Origin: Paulinella micropora
Taxonomy: Eukaryota; Cercozoa; Imbricatea; Euglyphida; Paulinellidae
DNA length: 64,000 nucleotides
Assembly (NCBI GenBank): GCA_019918135.1
Contig: WBZZ01001404.1
Coordinates: forward strand, 280,001-344,000
Direction: 5' to 3'
The notes under the pieces: model-generated
What the model saw: only the letters and a program-made list of their open reading frames with translations
Database searches by the model: none
Told to the model about the DNA's origin: nothing
Made by a program: the position numbers and the translations under genes
Shown here: positions 39,691-51,524 of the stretch, piece after piece
Numbering within the stretch: the first letter of the stretch is position 1
Layout of the letters: the number at the start of each line of letters is the position of its first letter

Positions 39691-40474
39691 TTTGGAGTCC
39701 ACATCACTAGGGTGATTTCTTTCTGCTTTGCCACACAGGCAACAGAGTGAATTTTCACTGACCTGTCTCACACGGGGACGTCAGACGAAACAAATACTCC
39801 AACACAGCTCCCTCATAACTCTTTCACAAAACAAATAATTTGATTGGTCTCAAGCAGGTGTCTCGTACCCTCTAGCCCAATCCATATCTGTGTGCTCACA
39901 AGGAGACATCAGATACAAACTCTCTGTCGTTCTTGCTGTTCTCACACAGAGACCAAGAAGAAGGAGGTGGACAGAAGAGTGAAGGAACACACACAAAACA
40001 CAAACAAGCATAGGGACAGGAGCACAACACTTTACCCTTCTAGTTTGTGCATTTATCTGCATTATCTCACACATACGTCAGAGTATTTTTGCAACTCTCT
40101 GATCGTTTTCTAAAGGTAGGTCTGAGAACCTATCCGACCGACTGTCGACTTCTCAAGGAGAGCTTTTCTAGCTTCTCTATTACTATCTGTGTGTAGGTCC
40201 AAGTGCCTCATACTAGATACAATATAGAAAAGAAGGAGGAGAAATAATCTGAGTAAGGAGAACAAGAAATCGGAGAAAGTCTCAAAGACTATTTTTCTCA
40301 AACAAAAACAAACATACAAACAGTGTTTCATAGAGGACAGGGAATCTCACTCTACCCTCTCTATTAGTTTCTCGCTTCACTAGTCAATCGACTGAAGGAG
40401 GAACAGAACGCAAACGAACAAAAACCAAACATAGGAGCTGACACTGTCCTCCTGTTAATTACTACTACGACATC
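39691..40474 (+). other. Ty3-2 leader
   Basis: 784 bp between the LTR and the gag ATG, including the primer-binding site at 39693-39710. It is almost identical in inverted orientation to the Ty3-1 leader. There is no convincing protein. It may hold the packaging signal, by analogy with other LTR elements. Confidence 0.6.
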
Positions 40475-42982
40475 ATGTCGACAGAGACCGCCGAAGTGAG
40501 TGAATTCTCGGAGGCAGAACAAAGAAGAGAAGAAGAAGAAGCAGAAGGAGGAGGAGGAAGAGGACTGAATGAAGGAGGAGGAGGAGGAGGAGATGAAGGA
40601 GTAGGAGGAGGAGTAGAAGAGGGCTGGGATGATGAAGGAAGATATGGAGGAGACGAAGATGAAGGAGGATTTGAACAAGAAGAGACGGGAGGAGGAGGAG
40701 CATATGGTAATCCCTTACCACCTGCCTACACGGGAGGAGGAGGACGAAAAATGATCGACTTGATTCATAGTGATGGAGAGGAGATCACAGTGGAGGAACA
40801 ACAGTGGGTGCAAGACCACTATGACCTCACTAAAGAAGAGTTTGATAGCAAGATGGGGGGAGAGAAGGATACCTATGTGTGGATCCCTCAGGATCAAAGA
40901 AGAGAGAAAAGTCGTGCTAAAAAGGATGTCTATATCCTATTATCAAACACAGCACAGCTCCTCGGCAAACTTGTCTCTGATCCAGAAAAGAGAAAGAAGA
41001 TACAGCATATCAAGTTTGGGGACACACACACCCACCTTGAATTACTCGATGCTATCTTTGGGGTGTACACTCAAACCCTGATTTGGGAACGTACATACGG
41101 CCCACGATGTGAGGGTTACCTCCAGTACACACACCCAAGAGCAACGGCCAGATTCCTCGCGACTGGTCAGGAGGCAGTCGATGTAACAAAAATGAAGACC
41201 AATCTGGGTTCGAAAAACTCGAGTGACATATTTCATTTTTTTACGATGGAAATGAAGGCCTTGGAGGAGGGGAAGGCAGAGATGGAAAAAAGCATTAAGG
41301 CAGCAGGAGAAACTCGTCCTGTGATTGATGAGTTAGAGAAGACTGACAGAGTTCTGACCAAGATCAGACTGTTGATGGGTGCGTTACTGCATAAGGAGGC
41401 ATGGAAGAGATGGATTCCTACCAAGGATCACTCTGTCCTTAAATCACTTAGTAACTCACCACCGGTCGCCAACAAAGCAGGTGTTGACCAATATGTGGAG
41501 AAATATAATTTTCTCAGATCTGCTTCTGAATTGGTGGCCTTTATCACTCATGCTCAAAAGCTGGTGATATCTGAGAAGAAGAAGGCGAAAGAGAATGAGG
41601 AGTTCGAGAAGACGATGAGACTGGAGAGAATGAAAGCAAAAGTGAGTGGTGCAAAGGCACACCCTCCGACATATTTGACCCCACCAGCTCCTGCCCCACC
41701 AGCCCCTGCACCCCCGGGCTCAACTACGGTGGTGGTCACAAACACGGAGAAGAAGGACAGACAAAACATCATAAATGCCTTCAAGGGGAAGAAAGGAGGA
41801 GTGGCAAGTCTCATGCTATATGCCAAGACGAGCTCAGACAAAGACTCTGATGCTTCGCTTTTGAGCAAGTTCAAAGAGATCAATGCCTGCATGAAGGCTT
41901 TTCCTTGCGACGAAACGCAGGAATACGAGGCCCTTGTTACTGTTTTTGACCAATCTCTAGTCTCGGAGGGATTCGATCTGACACAGTACAAGTTTTTGAG
42001 AAAGAAGGAGGAAATTAAGAGAAACAATGCAACAGGCCTAGACGCTCAGTGTGAACTGGCGGTGGCCACACTCATTTCATATTTTCAATCTCATGGATAC
42101 CAGCATCTCTGCACTGGTACTCTCATAGGATTTGAAATCTTTGAGACAGTGGCGATGAGTTTGAGGAGTGCTGTTGGCTTGGCGGCGACCCTTACGGAGG
42201 TAGTTTCCTCCTATGAGCTATTCTATGGCCGCAAGTCGATCATCCTCTATTTCTTCTCGGCGTTACACACAGTTAACCCGAGCAAGCTTACTCAGCTCAT
42301 ACAACAATGCTCGACGTTTAGCTCAGTGAAGTCCAAGAACTTCCTCGAGACACACGTGTTCGAAAATACGGTTCAAAGCGTTGCTCCGTCAGCACTGTTT
42401 CAAGAAGTGATGAGTGCATTCTCAAACATGGACTCGCTCACGGAGGCACATACGGCACAGGCAGGCGGTGTACCTGTTGGCGCACAGGCCACGTACACAA
42501 ACAGAGTTGCCGGTTGGAAGAGACAGAGAGAGCCAGACCTGAAGACCGCATGTTGGAGGTGGTTCGCGGGCTTGCAGTGTAAGGCACAGATGGAGAACAG
42601 AGACTGCTCTTTCAATCATGATAGGCAGAACCCAACAGCAAGGGCAAATTTTCTAAGCAGGGCGGAAGGCAAGGAACCGGGCCTTTTCAATATGCTTCAG
42701 ATTGCCGCTGCGAACGAAGGTTGGTACGCCAATATGTGTGATGATGAGGAGTTACGAGAGGCAATCATTACCTACATGAAGAGGATGAAGGAGAAGAAGG
42801 AGGAAAGGGAGAGACAAAAGAACTTAAAGGCCTCTCAAAGAGGACGAGGAGTAGGAGCAGGAGCAGGAGGACGAGGAGGACGAGGAGGAGGAGGAGGACG
42901 AGGAGGAGGAGGAGGACGAGGAGGAGGAACATGGAGAGGAGCCTCGAGGTGGCAGGGAACCCCTCAGAGAGGAAGAGGATGA
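40475..42982 (+). CDS. gag: Ty3-2 Gag
   Basis: An 835-codon frame from the ATG at 40475, nearly identical to the Ty3-1 Gag through the capsid-like region, the Pro-rich linker, the C-x8-C-x8-C-x3-H finger (CWRWFAGLQC...CSFNH, about 42,550-42,620) and the RGG tail. It has fewer N-terminal Gly/Asn/Glu repeat units than Ty3-1 Gag. Its C-terminal tail is shorter because of the broken state of the element after this point. Confidence 0.8.
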   Translation: MSTETAEVSEFSEAEQRREEEEAEGGGGRGLNEGGGGGGDEGVGGGVEEGWDDEGRYGGDEDEGGFEQEETGGGGAYGNPLPPAYTGGGGRKMIDLIHSDGEEITVEEQQWVQDHYDLTKEEFDSKMGGEKDTYVWIPQDQRREKSRAKKDVYILLSNTAQLLGKLVSDPEKRKKIQHIKFGDTHTHLELLDAIFGVYTQTLIWERTYGPRCEGYLQYTHPRATARFLATGQEAVDVTKMKTNLGSKNSSDIFHFFTMEMKALEEGKAEMEKSIKAAGETRPVIDELEKTDRVLTKIRLLMGALLHKEAWKRWIPTKDHSVLKSLSNSPPVANKAGVDQYVEKYNFLRSASELVAFITHAQKLVISEKKKAKENEEFEKTMRLERMKAKVSGAKAHPPTYLTPPAPAPPAPAPPGSTTVVVTNTEKKDRQNIINAFKGKKGGVASLMLYAKTSSDKDSDASLLSKFKEINACMKAFPCDETQEYEALVTVFDQSLVSEGFDLTQYKFLRKKEEIKRNNATGLDAQCELAVATLISYFQSHGYQHLCTGTLIGFEIFETVAMSLRSAVGLAATLTEVVSSYELFYGRKSIILYFFSALHTVNPSKLTQLIQQCSTFSSVKSKNFLETHVFENTVQSVAPSALFQEVMSAFSNMDSLTEAHTAQAGGVPVGAQATYTNRVAGWKRQREPDLKTACWRWFAGLQCKAQMENRDCSFNHDRQNPTARANFLSRAEGKEPGLFNMLQIAAANEGWYANMCDDEELREAIITYMKRMKEKKEERERQKNLKASQRGRGVGAGAGGRGGRGGGGGRGGGGGRGGGTWRGASRWQGTPQRGRG

Positions 42983-45900
42983 GGTCGGGGATATACCCCT
43001 TATGGAGGGAGAGCTGTTCGAGCTCCAGCCCCCCCACCAAGAGGAGGAGGAGGCTCATGGGCAAACTCCTCCTTCTTCTCCTCCTGCTTCACCTCATTAA
43101 CATTGTTATTATTCTGCGGTACTGGTGCGTTTACTATGTGAGCGACATTGTCTTGTGGCACTTGAGTACACACATTGTCTTTTTGCTCGCCACCCGCCGC
43201 GATCGTAGACATTGAGTCTGTTCGTGCTTGTTTGCTTGGCCGAGGCGATACGTCTGCCATTGGCCCCCTCGCCTCCATCGCAAGTCTCGCCTTCCTATTT
43301 GCATCAGTTATCATTGGTAACCGTGCTGTATGAACGGGTATGAGACTACCTTGGGGCTGCAGTCTCTGTGTACCCACATGTTTGTTTTCACATAGAGGAA
43401 GCGTTGGCCCAGTCTGCACAACAGCATTAGAAAGCACTGTGACTTTAGGGTTAAACTTCACAGTCTTCTCCTTCCTCTCTTCTTCCCCCTCCAGTCATTC
43501 CACCACCTCGAAACGATTACCTTGAGTAGTGTCCGGGTGGGATGACGTATCGGTCTCCGAGGCAGTGTTGTAGGCCTGAGCTCGACTTGAAAAACTTAGA
43601 GACAAGACTCCAAAATTTGGAACGTAAAGTTCTTGTTCTCGCAGTCAATATACACAGGCCCGATGCTGTGTTATACGGAACTTTATTGTGAAACATTGAA
43701 GACAATATTAAAAGTTGGTAATGATACGATGGCGAATATTAATATTGTCGGCCGGAAGTTTTTTAATCGATACCGGTACCCTCTCGCAAGCAACAGCTAG
43801 TGGTGGCTTGTCGTATGGGAACTCGTGAGCAGAGCAGTGCATACAAGCGGAAGCTCAGAGACCTCGACAAGTTGAAATTGATACCGCAAGCATTCACATG
43901 CTTTGATGGTTTTTACACCCGTAAAGCTCCTTTGCAATACGCGAGACTCATTGACATGCTGGTGGAGCTCGGTAAAGATGATGAGCCGGACACGGTCACG
44001 TATGAAAAGACGGGCCTAGATGATGTCTCGGAAGAGGACTTAGGCTTGGAGGAGGACAGAGAACCCCCCAAGCAACATAAGCAGATGTCTGATGAAGATT
44101 TTCAAGCGGCGGCGCGGAAAATATTGGAAGAAGGAGTAGGCGGAGAAGGAGAAGGAGCTTTTAAAGCCAAATTAGAGGCAAACAAGGAAATTTTTGACCC
44201 TCCACATGCAGGTGGTGTCAAGCCTGAAGATTTTACTGCGGTTATTTACAAAATACCGGGTGCGGAGCCGTCACCGGCACCACGAAGGGCGAATTTGAGT
44301 ATACATGAGGCGAAGATAGCGGAGGAGCTAGCAAGACAGCTGCTCAATGAGGACTTTATTGAGAGATCAACATCTCCAATAGTCTTACAACCGAGAATAG
44401 TGCCGAAGCCAGGAGGAGAATGGCGCCTGACAGTTAACTATGCTCGTGTTAACAAGGTGCTGGAGGAAGAGAGAAATCCTCTCCCGACATTAGAAGAAGG
44501 AAGGAGAGTACTGCGGAATGCAAAATTCTATTCGGTCATTGACCTTAAGAATGGCTTCTGGCAGATACCACTGGAGGAAAAGTCCAGATGGCTGACGGCG
44601 TTTGTGGTGGGTATGGAAATATACCAATCGAAAGTGCTTCCGATGGGCCTCAAGCAAGCCCCAGGACTTTTCCAGAAGGCGATGCAGAAGATGTTGAGCA
44701 GTCAGTACGATGATTTGTCTGACGGAGGCTTTATGAGAAGGCGGGGACAGAAGGCGGGAGAATATGCATTTTGCTATATCGATGACATTAACGTATACTC
44801 TAACACAATGGAGGAGCATATCGATCATTCGTCCGATATATTCAGGCGCATCGGAGCTTTTGGCCTGAAGTGCAATCTAAAGAAGTGTCAACTTGCCAAG
44901 ACGAGTGTGACATACTTAGGGTATGAGATCTCCCATAATCGAGTCTCGATATCCAAAGAGAAGAGGGAGGATATTATGAATCGACCGATACCAAAGAACC
45001 GCACTGAATTGCACTCATTCCTTGCGATGGCGTAATACTATAGCCAGTTTATACCCGATTGGGGTGCAACACGGGCTAAGTTGGAGAAAATGATAGATTT
45101 TGGAGACTTTGAGAAGTGGGGCGAAGAGGCTTTGCAAGCATTTCATGCGCTCAAAGATATTATTTATAAAGACCCGAAAGACGGAGGACTGGTGTTAACG
45201 ATGCCCGACTTTACGAAACAATTCGTAGTCGATACAGACGCATCTAAGTTTGCGATTGGGGCTGTATTACAACAAGAGGATGAGGAGAAGAAATTACGCT
45301 CAATCATGTTTATTAGTAGGAAGTTGTGTGCGGCGGAGAAAAACTATTGCACAAGGCAAAGAGAGGCGTTAGCGGTGGTGTGGGCCCTCAAGAGGCTCAG
45401 AGAGTATTTGTGGGGAGGACCTCAATTTACTGTCAGAACTGATCATCATAACATGTTATGGTTGATGAATCATGAACAGACGGGACGGCTGGCGCGGTGG
45501 CAAGCGTTCTTGTCTTGTTTCGATTTTACAATGGTCCATCTACCGGGAAAGCGAAATGTGGTCGCTGATAGCCTCTCTAGGCTAGACTTTAACTCAGAAG
45601 TATCGGCGTTGGTGTCCACGGTGGAGATGGAAGACTTGTCCACTGACAAGGTGTATGAGGTCAGCCACATTGAGGCGATGGAGATGGCGAGTGGAGTCCG
45701 ATATGACCGCACAGGTCTACGGTACAGTCCACAAGGCCCGGATCACGGGATATGTTGTGAGCTACATACCCAGAAGGACGCTGAGTGGTCCTATGAGGTA
45801 TATGAGAATGCGAAGGCGAACATAAGAGAGGAAGAGGAGACGCAGGAAGTTTATGCGGAGCCTCCTCAAGAGCGGAGAAGTGACCTAGACGATGACCCGG

Positions 45901-48115
45901 AAAGAATCGGGGTACGGCTAGAAGATGGTACTATCCATATAGCCTCGCCTACCGCATGGAGGCAACAACAGGCTCAAGATCCGGAGTTTAAGGAACTCAT
46001 ACAGTTATATCAGAACCCGGATGAGCTGAAGATGACGAAAGCGATCAAAGATCAGATGAAGGAGATGGGATGGAGAGATGGTCTACTGTGGTACAAGGGC
46101 CTTCACGGTCGCTATGCGTCACAGCCGGACAAATGGACCCTTTGGGTACCGGAGAGTCTGAGACGATTTATATTTGTCGCAGCCCACAATTGCCCACTTT
46201 TGGCGCATCCGGGTCGACAACGAACTCACATGTTCGTAGCGAGGCGATTCTGGTGGAAGAAGATGAAGGAGGAGATAGATCAGGCGGTGGATGCATGCAT
46301 CCCGTGCAAGATAAACAAACACCACTGAAGGAAAATTTCGGCCTGATTGGCGAATTTCCTCTTCATGCGGGGATGTTTGAGTTTATACACATTGATCATG
46401 TGGGACCTTTCCCAGAATCGAAGGATGGTTACAAATACCTCCTCACGGCTATTGACAGAGCCACCAACTATGTGTGGATCATCCCTGTCAAAGACGTTAC
46501 CGGCAAAACGACGGCCGAGGCGCTGATCGATAGGATCATCTCACAGATCGGAGTACCAAGAAAGATATGTTCTGATCGAGGCTCGGACTTTAATAACGAG
46601 GTCATCGACAAACTATCTAAGTATTACGGGATGAAATGGCAATGTGTTAGTACTGCCTATAACCCGCGAGCAAATGGGAAAATCGAGCGGGTACACAGAC
46701 CCCTCAAAGCCTCGCTAAAGATGTATTGCACGAAGAAGGAGAATCAAAGAGCATGGGTCGAGGCAGCACCATCATTTGCGTTTGCAATGAACTGTCTACC
46801 CTCTACGGCGTTAGGAGGCTCGAAGAGCTCAATCTCGCCATATCAGTTAGTATATGGGCGTGAGCCTGATATCCCGACTTCGCTCCTTCACCCAAAAGAC
46901 ACTTGGGCGGATGCGGATGAGTTGTTTGGGATGAGACTTAGAGTGAAGATGGAGGCGGAACAAATAGTCAGGGCGCATAGAGAGGCGGAGCGCCGAAAGA
47001 CTGATGCTGAAGGGGTGCGACAAGCGCACTTGGATCAGATCAAGTTTCAGGTTGGGGATATTGTACTGTTGTACCATCCTCAGGTCCCGAAAGGAGTCGG
47101 CTCTAAGCTGTTCACTCACTGGAAAGGACCTTATCAGATTATGGAACAGACGGGACCTCTGAACTACAAGATCAGGGGTAGAGGGAAGGTGCAAATTGTG
47201 AATGTAAGAAGGCTGATTAAGTATGATCCCTTCTTATTGGAAGATGAATCCGTTGAAGAGGCGTTAAAACGGATGAAGGACGATTTCAAAGAGGTGCCGC
47301 CCATCCACAAGGAGGCTGGCATAGACCAAGACCATGCTTATCGGGCACCGATAGCTGAGAAGGAGGAGAGTGAGGTGGACAGTAAGGAGAAGACTGACCG
47401 CATAAGCGCGGTGGGGACTCAGTCTAAGTCTCCGCGAGAGCATAGCAGAAAGAAGGAGAAGATCACAGAGGCGCAGCTAAGGAGAGCGCGAAATGATCTT
47501 ATCAACGACCAACCGAGGAAGGCGATGAGGTCGATGGGATCAAAGGACGTCCACCAGGAGGAGGAGGGGACGGACACTGACCCAAACGCGGGCAACGTTG
47601 AGATTGTCCATGAGCGATGGAAGGAAGGCGATGCGATAGCAACCATCGCATGGGTGAAAGATGCTTTCTATCTGATGAGACCAGCGGAACAACATGTCGC
47701 TGATGACACTCTCTCAGACTTATACTTGATGCGGGTCGTGGCGGTCCCACGACAGATGCGTGTCACACGGACACTCAAAATATCATCAGCCGCAAAGATA
47801 GTACAACCGATACTCCAGTTTTGGAGAAGTATGGACCCGGTTGAGGATCCAAAGGCAAGACATTATCTGCCAGTATATAAAGACGCAAAAAGTCTCGAGA
47901 CATGGGATGATACAATTACTCCCAGAGACAAGGATTACACTGCGTGGACCATTCAGACACTGCCAAGAGGAGTGCTTGATGTCCCTTTTGAATTATCGTT
48001 GGGCGGAATCCCTAATAAGATCTGGGACATTCTCGAACAGTCAAAGTTCGATCTGACTTTTGTTGGTGGTCCTCCACCAGGCAAAGAAATCCGCGCCAGA
48101 CGACGAAGGCAGTGA
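42983..48115 (+). pseudogene. pol: Ty3-2 pol region
   Basis: It holds the same module order as Ty3-1: remnants of the protease-like region, reverse transcriptase with a YIDDI-type motif near 44,775, RNase H (VVDTDASKFAIGAVLQQED), the integrase zinc module, the integrase core (HIDHVGPFPESKDGYKYLLT), the GPY/F module and the long C-terminal extension. It is broken and rearranged (several breaks). At least one interruption is shared with the other copies, which implies either descent from an already altered parent or a recoding habit of the family. Confidence 0.8.
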
Positions 48116-48602
48116 CAAAGAAACTATTTTTCTTTATGCGTCTCAAATAAACTGATTGATTGCCCACGGCGTATCATGATTTGATCATGCATCATCAGTT
48201 ATCAATATGAATATTAAAAAGACTCAGTGATGTAACTTGGCATTCGATCGCAACATACGAGTGCGAAAGGTCGATCGACGATGATACTACACCGTATACG
48301 GGGATCGCTAGTGTATTGAGCGATGGTGTTCCCGGGTATGACCCTTTCCAAGTCCTGGGATGATGTTCTCGAAAATGAAATGTTCTCTGAAACTTTCATT
48401 AAATTATTTTTTACGATAGATTATATACTGTCGTACCTGAGCACGGTCAATCTCTACTTGTGTCGGTATATCGCGGGTCGGGTACATACACCTCGACTTC
48501 GGATATAGCTATTAGGACTGGCCCCCTAATACTATATCATAGGATATCCGCCTTATACATGGGTATGTCATTAAAAAAGACAATGTACTTACGATCTCCC
48601 TG

Positions 48603-48645
<43 letters not shown>

Positions 48646-49265
48646 TAATAGTTCTTCTCTGTCAATGGATGCATTTCTGCACATGCGCCTCCATCATCTC
48701 ACCCGTGAGGGGAGTACGAAGAATTGACGATAGGCTGTAATGACACCCCCGCAAGGGCAGTTCCAACACTTCCAGACGGACCGGTATGTTCAATGAAAAT
48801 ACTGGTCCAGAAATAGACCGGTATGTTCAATGAAAATACTGGTGGCACCGACGGGAATCGAACTGGCGACAGGGCCCAGATGGTAGAACTTGACCACTGG
48901 GCTATCACGGTGTCCAATGAGGATAATAATAATGATAATAATAAGAAGAAGAAGGAGATCAAAGGGTGAATCGTACTACAGCACCACGTTGCTTGTATTC
49001 TTTTATTAAATAGTACGTTTGTTCTTGACATACTGCCGAGAAAAAAAAAAAAAAAGAGAGAGATTGAGGGGAAGGAGTTCAAAAATCTACAAGAATGGCT
49101 GGAGAATCCGCTTTGACGTGCCGTATGAGGATATATTTATCGTCTTTTAGCGTCTATCCGTGGGTCGATGCGCTGTGTGGCATGACTCCATAGCGCATAC
49201 TATTTGCAGAAAGAAATCAGAAGGTGTATGACGAAAATGCTATTTCCGTCATAAAATCGGGAGGG
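48116..49265 (+). other. Ty3-2 3' non-coding region
   Basis: A long 3' non-coding region matching 2954-3779 and 50658-51524 in inverted orientation, with an (AAT)n tract at about 48,605-48,650. Relative to the other two copies it holds one extra block, the SINE at 48,651-48,914. The region ends in a purine-rich tract that precedes the LTR in the other copies. Confidence 0.7.
48651..48914 (-). mobile_element. tRNA-derived SINE inserted in a trinucleotide repeat
   Basis: Read on the minus strand, 48914-48844 forms a tRNA-like head of 71 nt. It has acceptor-type ends GACACCG and CGGTGCC that pair with one mismatch, an A box TAGCCCAGTGG and a B box GTTCGATTCC. The body then has a 35-bp unit containing CAGTATTTTCATTGAACATA twice in tandem, and the 3' end runs into (ATT)n. 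It sits inside the AAT microsatellite of the Ty3-2 3' region and is absent from the same place in Ty3-1 and Ty3-3. This is the layout of a tRNA-derived SINE transcribed by RNA polymerase III. Mobilisation by a LINE is inferred. Confidence 0.75.
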
Positions 49266-50059
49266 GAGAGACATACCTGCGAGAGATGTGGCAGTGGCAG
49301 GAGACAGATGATAGGTGTAGAATAGATAAGTATGTGACGGGAAAAGAGATAGTGCTAGTGTGTAGGGTCCAAGATCAGAATGGAAGAGAAGGTGTCCAAG
49401 CAGACTAGGAGACAGAGAAAGCAGAGGTGTGGGGCTGTGGTAGGGGAGATTAGGCGAATGTTAGGTGAGGAGCATAGGTTGACAGAAGCAGAGGTGAATG
49501 ATTATGATGAAATGGTGAAAGACATGTATAAAAACTATGCTGCTATGCCTGACGAGAAACAAATAGAGAACTTAGCCTACCAGGCCCTGTTGCACATGGA
49601 TTGCAACGTCATGTCCGACAAGCAAGTCTCCGCTTTATTGCATGCAGTGAAGCATCCCTTTCTCTCGAGCCAGCAGGTTGGTTGGAGACCAAGTGGATGA
49701 GGGATGGGGCAGGGCAGGCGGATACGCTCATGATACCTAATGGGGGGGGATGGCAGGAAAACAGGTGCAACACTGAATTCTGTACTATGGGCGATTAAGG
49801 TTTTTGCAGTTGATGGTGAAAAGCAGTTGGTACGGGGCTTTCCCCATCCCACGAGTCAGGAGGGGATCTTCCCTGTGCTCATTTCTAGGTGCGTGGAAGA
49901 ACTGGAGGAGCTCAAACAGTCCGCAGGTAAACATGATGGGGGTATATTTTGTGGAGGCAGAACTGCGTGCTAAGGCAGTATGAGCTGTTGTTTGCTCAAA
50001 ATTTTTTTGAGGTTAGTGTAGGGGCAGTTCTTTATTGATCTGCCCCCGTTAACGTCAAA

Positions 50060-50103
<44 letters not shown>

Positions 50104-50419
50104 TTTTTTTTGCTTTTTTTCTTTTTCTTTTTTCTTTTTTTTTTCTTTTGCTTCTCGTTTTACTAGGGGAAAATCTATGTTGAAGATAACATCACTTCTC
50201 TTTTACACATATTTTCCCCGATCTTTCTCTTTCTCTCTCTTTTCGTTAAGTTATTAACAATAAAACTTTCTTAATAATTGAATAAGTTTTATTAATACTT
50301 GAATTAGTTTTATTAATATTATAATTGAATTAGTTTTATTTATTAATACTATTGATATAAATTTTTATTAATAACTTGTAGGTGAGCTTTTAGCTTACCT
50401 GGAGCAACTTGAACAAAAT
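49266..50419 (+). other. unrecognised degraded segment with poly-T tract
   Basis: Starts abruptly after the Ty3-2 purine tract. Coding-like stretches occur in more than one frame: ETYLREMWQWQETDDRCRID at about 49,265-49,325, then from the ATG at 49380 MEEKVSKQTRRQRKQRCGAV, with later QIENLAYQALLHMDCNVM. The composition is purine-rich. It is followed by a T-run of about 40 (50,063-50,102), pyrimidine tracts and short repeats of TTTTATTAAT to 50,419. It may be a decayed mobile element whose poly-A tail reads as poly-T. No family is recognised and no further function can be given. Confidence 0.35.
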
Positions 50420-50657
50420 TGTAATGCCCCCAACGATAGCTCGTAAAAAGTCGGTAATACAACCAAACACAGTCCTCAAAAGATGAGAATGATGTCTCGT
50501 TATATTAGCTCAGTGAAGCCAAAAAGGAAAACGGCAACAGACCAGGAATAAAATGGCATCAGGTCCAATCCGGACAAATAATACTGAAAAACAAGCTGGT
50601 GCACCTGTCACCAGCAAAAGGTACTTTTTACCGGCTATCCGGGGGGTGATGCCTACA
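50420..50657 (-). repeat. 3' LTR of Ty3-3
   Basis: A 238-bp LTR with the same TGTAATG...CCTACA ends as the other three copies. A C-rich tract (purine-rich on the element's strand) at 50,660-50,668 marks the element interior. The outer 5-bp flank is AAAAT (50,415-50,419). The partner LTR is not in the window. Confidence 0.9.
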
Positions 50658-50985
50658 GTACCCCTCCCGATTTTATGACGGAAATAGCATTTTCGTCATA
50701 CACCTTCTGATTTCTTTCTGCAAATAGTATGCGCTTTGGAGTCATGCCACACAGCGCATCGACCCACGGATAGACGCTAAAAGACGATAAATATATCCTC
50801 ATACGGCACGTCAAAGCGGATTCTCCAGCCATTCTTGTAGATTTTTGAACTCCTTCCCCTCAATCTCTCTCTCTCTTTTTTTTTTTTTTCTCGGCAGTAT
50901 GTCAAGAACAAACGTACTATTTAATAAAAGAATACAAGCAACGTGGTGCTGTAGTACGATTCCCCCTTTGATCTCCTTCTTCTTC

Positions 50986-51031
<46 letters not shown>

Positions 51032-51524
51032 TATTCACAGGGAGATCGTAAGTACATTGTCTTTTTTAATGACATACCCATGTATAAGGCGGATATCCTA
51101 TGATATAGTATTAGGGGGCCAGTCCTAATAGCTATATCCGAAGTCGAGGTGTATGTACCCGACCCGCGATATACCGACACAAGTAGAGATTGACCGTGCT
51201 CAGGTACGACAGTATATAATCTATCGTAAAAAATAATTTAATGAAAGTTTCAGAGAACATTTCATTTTCGAGAACATCATCCCAGGACTTGGAAAGGGTC
51301 ATACCCGGGAACACCATCGCTCAATACACTAGCGATCCCCGTATACGGTGTAGTATCATCGTCGATCGACCTTTCGCACTCGTATGTTGCGATCGAATGC
51401 CAAGTTACATCACTGAGTCTTTTTAATATTCATATTGATAACTGATGATGCATGATCAAATCATGATACGCCGTGGGCAATCAATCAGTTTATTTGAGAC
51501 GCATAAAGAAAAATAGTTTCTTTG

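Larger units (their letters stand above)
39453..49265 (+). mobile_element. Ty3-type LTR retrotransposon Ty3-2
   Basis: A plus-strand copy with 5' LTR, leader, gag, pol and the 3' non-coding region up to the purine-rich tract near 49,255-49,265. No 3' LTR is visible after that tract. It is broken and internally rearranged between gag and pol (several breaks). It carries a nested SINE at about 48,651-48,914. It lies head-to-head with Ty3-1 and tail-to-tail with Ty3-3. Confidence 0.85.
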
